From: Planctomycetota bacterium
Lineage (GTDB): Bacteria; Planctomycetota; Phycisphaerae; UBA1845; UTPLA1
Direction of reading: 5' to 3'
DNA: 64,000 nt
Assembly (NCBI GenBank): GCA_003576905.1
Contig: QEVG01000010.1
Coordinates: 1-64,000, forward strand
Shown: piece after piece, positions 45,260 through 53,000 of the stretch
How positions within the stretch are numbered: the stretch's first letter is position 1
Layout of the letters: each line of letters opens with the position of its first letter
Notes under the pieces: model-generated
The model's database searches: none
What the model was told of the DNA's origin: nothing
The model's input: the letters and a program-made list of their open reading frames with translations, nothing else
Translations under genes and position numbers: made by a program

Positions 45260-45313
45260 AGGTCCCTACCTCTCGGGCCGGAGAGTAGAGAAAGGAGGCT
45301 CTCTAGTGGGACC
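45227..45313 (-). ncRNA. Candidate small RNA with three-way junction and anti-SD loop
   Basis: A promoter, a fold and a terminator line up to define an RNA of about 87 nt. The start (G at 45313) lies seven bases past the TAAAAT box. P1 pairs GGUCCC (45313-45308) with GGGACC (45266-45261). P2 pairs UAGAG (45305-45301) with CUCUA (45290-45286) around the loop AGCCUCCUUU. P3 pairs CUCUC (45285-45281) with GAGAG (45274-45270) around CGGCCC. A ten-pair terminator hairpin and U7 end it. The P2 loop and stem contain CCUCCUUUCU, the same as the anti-Shine-Dalgarno tail of 16S rRNA, so it could pair with ribosome-binding sites. It could instead be processed from the ntrC transcript. Confidence 0.6.
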
Positions 45314-45319
45314 GTTAGA

Positions 45320-45347
45320 ATTTTAGGGCCCCGGGAATGGATTTCAA
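45320..45347 (-). promoter_or_regulatory. Sigma-70 promoter of the candidate sRNA
   Basis: TTGAAA (45347-45342), a 16-base spacer and TAAAAT (45325-45320) each match the consensus at five of six positions. The predicted start at 45313 is the first base of P1 of the RNA fold. Confidence 0.65.
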
Positions 45348-45505
45348 GACTCTACGCTGATCGGATGTCTGGATTGAGGCCGTAATTGTGCTCCCAGAAA
45401 TCGTTCAGGAACCGGACCTGTGATTTCCGACATTCAGATGTTTCCCACGGGACATCTTCAGCCGGAAATTCGGGCCGCCGCGTTTCAGTGCCGTCTCAAA
45501 TATGG

Positions 45506-46894
45506 TCAAGAGTCCTCGGAAGCCCGGCGCCGTTTGCCCAGGCCGTATCGCTCCATCCGGTACTTAAACTGATCCCGCGACATGCGAAGGAGCTTTGCCG
45601 CGTTGCTTTGATTGTCGCCCGCCAAGACCAAGGCCTGCCGAACGAGCTGCTCCTCGATTTCGGTCAGACTGATTCCCTCAGGGGGGAGCTTGATTGCCGG
45701 ACCGGTTTCGGCGGCCGTCTCTCCGCGACCGAGCACGAAGTCGTCCACTCCGATTTCGTGGTGCTTGCAGAGCAGGACGGCCCTTTCGCAGACATTCCTC
45801 AACTCCCGCACGTTTCCGGGCCACGCATACTGAGTGAGCTTCCGGATCGCGTCCGAATGAATCCCCCGGATGTCCCGGCGAAACTCCTTGCTGAATGCCT
45901 GCACGAAGTGCTCTGCAATCAGCTTGATGTCCTTTCCGCGCTCGCGTAGCGGAGGCAGTTCGATCGGGATGATGTTGAGGCGATAGTAGAGATCCTCACG
46001 GAATTTGCCTTCTTCGATCAGCTTGTTCACGTCGCGATTCGTTGCGCCGATGATCCGGACGTCCACCTCGATGTCGCGCACCCCGCCGACCCGCCGGAAT
46101 GTCTTCTCTTCGAGGAACCGAAGGAGCTTCGCCTGAAGCTGGGGCGGCATGTCGCCGACCTCGTCAAGGAAGACCGTCCCCCCTTCGGCAAGCTCGAGCA
46201 GGCCCTTTTTCATCTGGCGCGCGTCGGTGAAGGCGCCCCGCTCGTGACCGAAGAGCTCGCTTTCCAGAAGGGTTTCGGAGATGGCCGTGCAGGTGATGTT
46301 CATGAAGGGACGATTGGCGCGATCCGAATTGTAGTGAATGGTCTTGGCGACCAGGTCCTTGCCGGTTCCGCTTTCGCCGCGTAGGAAAACCGTGGACGCG
46401 CCACTGGCCGCGACGTCGCTGATCATCTGAAACAGCTTTTGCATGGCCGTGCACTGGCCGAGAATCCGGTCGAAGCCGTAATCCTTTTTCATCTGGGACC
46501 GCAGGTCGCGCAGCTCGCGTTTGAGTTGCGTCGTCTGGAGCGCCTTGGATACGGTCAAGACGATCGCGTCCATCTGAAATGGCTTGCTGACGTAGTCGTA
46601 GGCCCCGAGCTTCATTGCCTGAACGGCGGACTCAACGCTGCTGTAGGCCGTCATCATCAGAACCACGACGTCCTGATCCTGCTCCCGAATGGTTTGAAGC
46701 ACTTCCAGGCCGGTCTTGTCGGGGAGCTTGTAGTCAAGCATGACAAGGTCGCACGTGATCGACGACCATTTCTCAAGGCCCTCGGCGGCCGTCTCCGCCT
46801 CTTCGACGAGATAGCCCTCGTCCTGAAGCCGCTGCCTGAGCGACCAGCGGATCAGCTTCTCGTCTTCAATGATCAGGATGCGTGCTTTGCTCAT
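45506..46894 (-). CDS. NtrC-family sigma-54-dependent response regulator
   Basis: This 462-residue activator has a receiver domain with Asp54 (LVMLDYKLPD), a sigma-54 AAA+ domain and a Fis-type helix-turn-helix (SNAAKLLRMSRDQFKYRMERYGL). The AAA+ part has Walker A GESGTGKD (173-180) and Walker B VFLDE (241-245). The sigma-54 contact loop reads GAFTDA at 220-225 instead of GAFTGA, a variant that occurs in some members of the family. Its ATG overlaps the stop of the globin kinase gene (ATGA), so the two form a cognate pair. The likely target is the sigma-54 promoter at 48528-48543, on the other side of the kinase gene. Confidence 0.94.
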   Translation of the reverse strand: MSKARILIIEDEKLIRWSLRQRLQDEGYLVEEAETAAEGLEKWSSITCDLVMLDYKLPDKTGLEVLQTIREQDQDVVVLMMTAYSSVESAVQAMKLGAYDYVSKPFQMDAIVLTVSKALQTTQLKRELRDLRSQMKKDYGFDRILGQCTAMQKLFQMISDVAASGASTVFLRGESGTGKDLVAKTIHYNSDRANRPFMNITCTAISETLLESELFGHERGAFTDARQMKKGLLELAEGGTVFLDEVGDMPPQLQAKLLRFLEEKTFRRVGGVRDIEVDVRIIGATNRDVNKLIEEGKFREDLYYRLNIIPIELPPLRERGKDIKLIAEHFVQAFSKEFRRDIRGIHSDAIRKLTQYAWPGNVRELRNVCERAVLLCKHHEIGVDDFVLGRGETAAETGPAIKLPPEGISLTEIEEQLVRQALVLAGDNQSNAAKLLRMSRDQFKYRMERYGLGKRRRASEDS

Positions 46895-48072
46895 GCGGCT
46901 CTCGGCAACTCGACAATGACTCGCGTACCCCGGCCGGGAACGCTTTGTATCTCGATCCTCCCATTGTGAACTTCCACGATTCGCCGGCAAATCGCAAGCC
47001 CAAGCCCCGTGCCCCGGGCCTTGGTCGTGAAGAAAGGCTCAAAAACACGCGTGAGAACGTCCGGCCGGATGCCGCAGCCGGTGTCCTCCACGACGAGCCG
47101 GACGGAATCAGATACCGACTCAATTCGACACTCAATCTCGCCTCCCTCCTCACACGCGTGCGCGGCATTGATCATCAGATTGACAATCACCTGTTTGACC
47201 TGTGCGCCGTCCACGTGGACCCAGTGCGGCATCGTAATGCCCTCGCAGCGGACGCGAAGCCCGCGAAACGCCGGCTCCTGGCGCAGCAAGATGAGCGCGT
47301 GGGCGAGGATCTGCCCCAGGTCTTCGCGCTGAAGGGCGGGCTGCTGTGGCCGCGCATACAGAAGCAAATCGCGCACGGCGGCGTCGAGGCGGTCTATCTG
47401 TCGAAGGGCCTCCGCGATGATCTCCTTGTGGGCATGACCGTCCTCCATTTCCGCGCCGAGGACCTGGATCGCACCGCTGATACCAGCCAGGGGGTTCTTG
47501 ATCTCGTGGGCCAGGGATGCCGCAAGCTGGCCGATGGTGGCCAGATGTTCAGACTCGCTGATCCTTTGCTCGAATTGCACGCGTTCGGCCGCCTGGATGC
47601 GGTCGACATAGTCCTCTCGATAGGTGTCGTTCATGATCGCGAGTTCGATGTCGAGAAGCTTGTGCAGGGCGCCCAATACCTGCATCTCGTTTTCGAGGCC
47701 GAACCCGCGAATCACCCGGACCAGGCTGAGCCGGATGTAGCTCATGGCCGTGAACATATAATGCTGGGGCAAATCTACCCGGACATGAGTGCGACCGATC
47801 CTCGCCCGCGTCTCATAGTACGCGAAGTCGTAGCACCCGCAGAAAAGCTGCTCGAGCCATTCGAGCAAAAAGACGCGCAGGCGGGCCAGCCTCCCAGGCC
47901 CCTCAAGCAATACGTTTCGTGTCCCCTGGTTCTTCAGCAACTGGTCATAAAAGCCAACGACGATGTCGGAGAGAACCGGAGTAATCTGACTCTTGACGGA
48001 TTTGAGGGCAGCGGCATCGGCCTCGGAGAACCCCACGAACGCTTTCATCTCCGAAAAGAGCGCCTCGGCCAT
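46891..48072 (-). CDS. Globin-coupled sensor histidine kinase
   Basis: This 393-residue kinase has no membrane segment. Residues 1-150 look like a sensor globin or protoglobin: FVGFSEADAAALKSV, then LSDIVVGFYDQLL, LEWLEQLFCGCYDFAYYETRARIGRTHVRVDLP. His96 in IGRTHVRVDL is the expected heme ligand. A short linker leads to a NtrB-like kinase with phospho-acceptor His189 (SLAHEIKNPLAGISGA), N box NLMINAAHACEEGG and G box ARGTGLGLAIC. It should sense oxygen, NO or CO in the cytoplasm. The frame is open 173 codons further upstream, but the ATG at 48072 sits directly before the globin and six bases after a TATAAT box. Confidence 0.85.
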   Translation of the reverse strand: MAEALFSEMKAFVGFSEADAAALKSVKSQITPVLSDIVVGFYDQLLKNQGTRNVLLEGPGRLARLRVFLLEWLEQLFCGCYDFAYYETRARIGRTHVRVDLPQHYMFTAMSYIRLSLVRVIRGFGLENEMQVLGALHKLLDIELAIMNDTYREDYVDRIQAAERVQFEQRISESEHLATIGQLAASLAHEIKNPLAGISGAIQVLGAEMEDGHAHKEIIAEALRQIDRLDAAVRDLLLYARPQQPALQREDLGQILAHALILLRQEPAFRGLRVRCEGITMPHWVHVDGAQVKQVIVNLMINAAHACEEGGEIECRIESVSDSVRLVVEDTGCGIRPDVLTRVFEPFFTTKARGTGLGLAICRRIVEVHNGRIEIQSVPGRGTRVIVELPRAA

Positions 48073-48078
48073 GCCGGG

Positions 48079-48084
48079 ATTATA
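48079..48084 (-). promoter_or_regulatory. TATAAT -10 box six bases before the globin-kinase ATG
   Basis: The minus strand reads TATAAT, six bases (CCCGGC), ATG, with no ribosome site. The message for the sensor/regulator operon is probably leaderless. Confidence 0.6.
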
Positions 48085-48273
48085 CCGCCACGGACTTTTC
48101 GGACGAGTCGCCTTGCAGGCACCTCCGAACATGGGGCCACCGGATTCACCATCCTTCTTCTCGCGCATGGGTGTCCAGACCTGGGTCGCCGATGGGCCGC
48201 AGAACAGCGCAGCCAAGACACAAGATCGCAATCGGGTTTTCGCCGGCATCGTGCGCCCGAATGAGTGCGGTAT

Positions 48274-48290
48274 TGGCAAGTAGAATGCCA
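48274..48290. promoter_or_regulatory. Candidate activator-binding dyad upstream of the sigma-54 promoter
   Basis: TGGCA-N7-TGCCA is a perfect inverted repeat about 240 bases upstream of the sigma-54 promoter, in the range where enhancer sites for NtrC-type proteins lie. It is the best dyad I found in the divergent gap, but there is no direct proof of binding. Confidence 0.35.
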
Positions 48291-48527
48291 CAATCACCCC
48301 CCCAGTTTCTCGAGCGTACTCACTGGAATTCGCTGGAACTGCCCATGGGATCGAGGCATCCGACGCCGCCGACGCGGATTTATGCCTGAAAACCGCGGAT
48401 AATTCCACGCGCTTCCGGCCAATGAAGTTGCGCGCGGGCTCGGGCGTCACTCCAATAACCTCGGTACTCCGCCGTTCGGGCGGCAAGCCATCGGATTCGG
48501 CGCTATTCCCGCCCTGGAGGGCCCTGC

Positions 48528-48543
48528 TGGCACAAAGCTTGCA
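48528..48543 (+). promoter_or_regulatory. Sigma-54 promoter of the CBS/hemerythrin operon
   Basis: TGGCAC-AAAGC-TTGCA matches the sigma-54 consensus TGGCAC-N5-TTGCW at every fixed position, with GG and GC separated by ten bases. The predicted start is near 48554, about 92 bases before the CBS gene. An NtrC-family regulator is encoded 1.6 kb away on the opposite strand. Confidence 0.85.
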
Positions 48544-48645
48544 CCGGTGGAGTTTGCGGTGGCAGGAGGTTGCCGTCATTTCGGGGACCACGGATGTGCC
48601 TACGGCGCTTCATGCGATCCGGCCGGAAGCTGGAGGCTGTCTCTC

Positions 48646-49050
48646 ATGCGCGTTAACGATTTCATGACGCCTCAACCTCTCGTGGTAGCTGCCCGCGAAC
48701 CGCTGAGGCAGGTTACCACCCTTGTTTTCAGCCATCGGATTCCGCAACTGCCCGTCGTCGATGAGCGCAATCACCTCGTCGGAATCATCACGGAGCGGGA
48801 CCTCCTGGCGGCTGGTCAGCGGGCGCATGCCGAAGACCTCGTCGCAGAGGACGTCATGACGCCGGATCCCGAAACGCTGACGCCCGCATCGAGCATTTGG
48901 GAGGCGGTGGACATTTTTTCGCGCAAGCGATACGGGGCGATACCCGTGGTCGTGGGAGGTCGCGTGGTCGGTCTGCTTACCATTCATCGGCTCCTCCGCG
49001 CCCTGGGCGAGCGGGTGCGTTCGTCCGAGTTGTTGGCGCTGGACCGCTAG
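48646..49050 (+). CDS. Tandem CBS-domain protein
   Basis: This 134-residue protein is a CBS-domain pair. Domain 1 has MTPQPLVVAAREPLRQVTTLVFSHRIPQLPVVDERNHLVGIITERDLL, and domain 2 has DVMTPDPETLTPASSIWEAVDIFSRKRYGAIPVVVGGRVVGLLTIHRLL. CBS pairs bind adenine nucleotides or related ligands and report energy or stress state. GGAGG about ten bases before the ATG at 48646 supports this start over an earlier one. It is the first gene of the unit controlled by the sigma-54 promoter. Its partner is unknown. Confidence 0.88.
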   Translation: MRVNDFMTPQPLVVAAREPLRQVTTLVFSHRIPQLPVVDERNHLVGIITERDLLAAGQRAHAEDLVAEDVMTPDPETLTPASSIWEAVDIFSRKRYGAIPVVVGGRVVGLLTIHRLLRALGERVRSSELLALDR

Positions 49051-49089
49051 TGGCCCTGCATTCCGTCCGAGGCATTGGGAGGCTGAATC

Positions 49090-49461
49090 ATGACTCCTAC
49101 GCTTGAGAGAATCGAGGAGCGCCTTCGGGAGGTCATCTGCCCCCGATGCGCGCGATACACAAGCAAAAAGACTTGCAGCCTGCCGCCCGATCGCAAATGC
49201 GCGATCTTCAGAAGCCTGCCCGACGTCCTGGAGATTGTCCGGCGTACACACAGCTGGCGCATCGATCCCTATGCCGACACACTTCGGCTGCGCGTCTGCG
49301 CCGAGTGTCCGCACGAAGACGATCACGGCACCTGCCCAATCCGCGAATCACTCGACTGCGCGCTGGACGCGTACTTTCCGCTTGTCGTCGACGAGATCGA
49401 GTCGGAATTCCGGCGCATTCATGCGTCCGAGTCCACACCCGTTTACCGCGACCCGCTGTAA
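49090..49461 (+). CDS. Small Cys-rich protein of unknown function
   Basis: This 123-residue protein has two Cys groups, CPRCARYTSKKTCSLPPDRKC and CAECPHEDDHGTCPIRESLDC, separated by a helical stretch (FRSLPDVLEIVRRTHSWRIDPYADTLRLRV). The pattern suggests a metal or iron-sulfur site, but I do not recognise the family. GGAGG precedes the ATG at a good distance, and the gene lies between the CBS and hemerythrin genes with 39-base and 27-base gaps, so it is surely in the same operon. A redox or electron-transfer partner of the hemerythrin is possible. Confidence 0.78.
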   Translation: MTPTLERIEERLREVICPRCARYTSKKTCSLPPDRKCAIFRSLPDVLEIVRRTHSWRIDPYADTLRLRVCAECPHEDDHGTCPIRESLDCALDAYFPLVVDEIESEFRRIHASESTPVYRDPL

Positions 49462-49488
49462 GCGTCTCCGAGACAGGAGGCAGACATC

Positions 49489-49941
49489 ATGACAACTCAA
49501 AAGATCGCCGACTGGGTCCGTCGCGAGCATGAGAAGGTGCGTGAAGTGGCGACCCGGCTCCAGGAAAAAGCGGCGATCGTCCCTCGGACGAATCATGCGA
49601 AGTGGATTCAAGAGGTCCGGGAGGCGTTTGATCACCTGCGGGCTCATATGATCAAGCACATGGCGCTGGAGGAGCGGGACGGATACATGGCCACGGTGGT
49701 GGAACTCCGTCCCGCGCTTTCCCGTGAGGTGGACCGGCTCTCTCATGAACATGCGGAGCTGATGCAGATCATGGATTCCATTCACGAAGACCTGCATGAA
49801 CTCCGTGGGGAGGACCATCTGCTGATCCTGGACAGCTGCCGCAGGATTCAGAACCTGTTGCACTATCTCGAACACCACGAGAAGGACGAGAATCTGCTGC
49901 TTCTGTCCACCTATTCAAACGACGTCGGCACGAAGGACTGA
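49489..49941 (+). CDS. Hemerythrin-like HHE-domain protein
   Basis: This 150-residue protein is a four-helix hemerythrin-like domain. Candidate di-iron ligands are His14 (WVRREHEKV), His53/His57 with Glu61 (RAHMIKHMALEE), His86/His88 (SHEHAEL) and His125/His129 with Glu134 (LHYLEHHEKDEN). Such proteins bind oxygen or NO or repair iron-sulfur centres. AGGAGG eight bases before the ATG is a strong ribosome site. It is the last gene of the sigma-54 operon and faces the globin kinase/NtrC pair. Hemerythrin output under a heme-gas sensor suggests an O2 or NO response. Confidence 0.88.
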   Translation: MTTQKIADWVRREHEKVREVATRLQEKAAIVPRTNHAKWIQEVREAFDHLRAHMIKHMALEERDGYMATVVELRPALSREVDRLSHEHAELMQIMDSIHEDLHELRGEDHLLILDSCRRIQNLLHYLEHHEKDENLLLLSTYSNDVGTKD

Positions 49942-49989
49942 CCCGTGCGTCGTGCGCCGACGTGCGTCGCCTCCGCGCCTTTACCCGGC

Positions 49990-50034
49990 AAAAAAAGAAA
50001 CCGGCCCTCGAAGCAGTTACTTCGAGGGCCGGTT
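49990..50034 (-). terminator. Intrinsic terminator of the giant Cys-rich gene
   Basis: A 15-pair perfect stem AACCGGCCCTCGAAG/CTTCGAGGGCCGGTT (49999-50013 with 50020-50034) with a six-base loop is followed on the minus strand by a U-rich run. It also lies 58 bases after the hemerythrin stop and may stop plus-strand transcription too, though its plus-side T-run is weak. Confidence 0.85.
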
Positions 50035-50061
50035 GTTGTTGACTAACCGCTCAGGTCACTC

Positions 50062-53000
50062 TTACGGTTGAGTGATCTGGAGCGTGAAGTGACCGTCCGG
50101 CGTGTTGTTGGACGGGCCGCCCTTGGTGGCGCCTGAGATACGAATCAAGAACGCCGTATTAGCCGGCAGCAGGGCTGCATTGCTGACCACGCGTTGGGAT
50201 TGTCGCCCCTGGAAGAACAATACGTTCGTTCCAAGGCCGGCCGCGCAGCCGTCATCATCACAACCCGACGTGACCGAGATCTGAGAAGTGCCCGCCGACG
50301 ACACCGGACATCCGCCCACACCCGAGTCGGTCTTGTGGATGGAGATGGTGGAGTCAAACGTCGTGTTCAGACCGCAGAGCCGGAACGTGGTCGCGGTAGC
50401 GACAGGTCCCTGCGTCCAGCGGTAATAAACGTCCCGCGTGGTGAGGGCCGCGCCGCAGCCGGAGCTTGAGCCCGGATCCTGTGAGGCGCCTATGGTCGTT
50501 CCCGTGATCGGGCCGACCGGGCCGGGGCCAATAACGGTGGCACTCGTGCACTGGTCGTTGGCCGGAACCGGTGGGCTGAACGTACAAGCCGCCGAGCTCA
50601 CCGTCACCGGGCCGACGCAGAAGGCCAGATCGCGGTCCACGACCTGGTACGGGAAGGCTCCCGCGCCGGAGGTCTTGGTAATCGCCGCCTTCTGGTTGCC
50701 ACCTTCGTTGGATGTCGCCCAGAGGAAGACGCAGTTCGCATCGGTCACCGTGTTCACGATTTCGATCCAGAAGCACTGTGCAGGCGTTACCGGCACAGGA
50801 TTGTGGAACGTCTCGTACTGCCACTGGACGCCACCGCCCTGTACGCCTTCGGCGGGGACCGGCGACGACTTGACCGGCGTCACGTTAAACGGACCGCCGA
50901 TGATCTGCGCCGTGTTCGGAAGGTTTCCGGTTGCAGCGTAGTAGGTGATGGTGAAGGTCTCCGAGACCGAGGCGTCGCCGCCGCAGTCCGAAGTTCCCTG
51001 ACGATGGAAACCACGCCAGCAGACCTGGCTGATGAAGTTTGAACCCGGTGTGTTGGAGGGCCGGAAGTCATCAGCAGTTCGGACAAGGTTGTCCGCATCA
51101 CTGACATAGCCGCCCTGCTGGAGACCGTTGACGACGTGCGGCAACTGGCATCGCGTGGCGTTATTGCAGATGCCCGTCGGACACGCCGTCGCGCAACTGA
51201 CACCCTGCTGCCAGAGACCTCCGAGCACGTTCAGACACTCAAGCTCGGTAACGTTCGCCGTACAGTTACCATCCACACAGCACCGACCGACCGGGCACGG
51301 ACAACTCGCCCCTTCGACCCAGAGGCCACCAAGGGAGTCGCACGTAACCTGGAGCGTGCTGACACACTGCGACATCTGCGATTGGTCGAGGTAGCAGCAG
51401 CGGCCCAGCGGCGGGCAGGTGCCCGGACATGTGCCGTCTTCCGTCCACACGCCGGTGAGCGTGAAGAGACATGTGGCCTCGCTTGTCACCGCGCAGTCTA
51501 CAACACCCAGAGGCGCTGCGTCGTAACAGCAGCGACCCTGCGGAACCGCACAGCCTTCCTTGTCGATTCGGAGGTTCAGGCTGAACGCCAGGTCCCGCGC
51601 CTGCCGATTGCAGGCCGAGTAATCCGTGGGCAGTTCGCCGGTGGGCGTGACCACGTCGGCATAGGCATGCCGCGTGTCACCCTGAGGCGACTGTTCCCAC
51701 ACCCAGCCGCAGCTGCTGAGCGGCGTGTTGTTCACGATCTCAATCCAGTAGCACTGACCGGCATTGACCGGAACCGCTATCGGCAGCGTGGCCGTGTAGA
51801 AGTACTCGGTCACAAGACCAGCCGGAGTAATGATCGTTCCGCCCGTGGCGACCCGATTCGCATTCGCAATGTACTGCGAGCAGATCGGCTCGGTCATGGT
51901 CGGAGGACAGATTCGCGTGCCGGGGCAGCGGTTTGAACCGGAATTGCTGCAACCCGAAATCGGGCTGTAGAAAGTGATCTGGAAGCAGTCGGCTTCGGGG
52001 CCGCAATCAAGGCCGCCCAGATCCGAGTAGGAACCCCACCAGCAGACCGTGTTGATGCTTCCGGATTCCAGCGGCTTGAAGCAGTCTGCCGCGCGGTTGT
52101 CCCAGCTTGGATCAAGATCGCTGCTGGTCGTACCGGTCGCGTCAGACGGAAGCTGGCTGGTCGCCGGATCGGTGCAGGTCGGAGCCAGCGTACACACCGG
52201 CTTAGACGACGTAACGAGCAGGCTTACGAAATCGGGCAGGTCGCCCAGATCAATCGCGCCGCTGCTGTTGACGTCCGCACGGCAGTAGTTGGCCGAGAAG
52301 CAACCGAGGAACTCATCGCTGATGGTGGGAGGCGTGAACAGGGTCACGATCCACTTCTGGATGTCGAGACCGTTCACATGACCGTCGCCGTTCATATCGC
52401 CGGGGCAGCACGAAGTCGGCTGGTCGAACGAGCTGCACGACGCCTCGGCGACGTACTCCGCGTTACACGACGTATCGCCCAGACCGCCGAAAACGGACGG
52501 CGTGATGCGCAGGTAGTAAGTACCCGCACAGACGCTGGCCGTGACCTCGAGCGGCTCGGGCTGGCCCGTGGGCGGCGTGCACGCGAAGTTCACTGCGCCG
52601 GTGGCAAGAACAAACACGTTGTCGCAGTCGCCTTCGGGGTCGGCGAAGATATCGAGCTGGCCGGAGAACTCCTCGCTCACCACGCGCCATCGAATGGTGC
52701 GCGGCTCGTTAATGACGATCTTGAACCAGTCCTCGTCGCGATTGACGAAAGGCGTGGCGTCGATGCAGAAGCCGCTGGCGCCCGAGCACGGCTCGTTGTT
52801 CGGGCAATCGAGCGGCGTGTCGCACGGGAACGGATTGCGGAAGTTACCCGCGCGACCGCAGACCAGGACCGGGCCACCGCTGCAATCAAGCACCGGGCTG
52901 TTGAAGGACGGCGGGCTCGCGTTGCAGCCGCCGTTCCAGAGGTCCTGGGGCTGCGGATCGTTGGTGTCTTCGCAGATCACGTCGGAACCTTCGCTGAGCG

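Noticed and set aside
46882-48264. 460-codon plus-strand ORF opposite the globin kinase
   Set aside because: It overlaps a well-supported kinase throughout. Codon use and composition fit a GC-rich antisense shadow.
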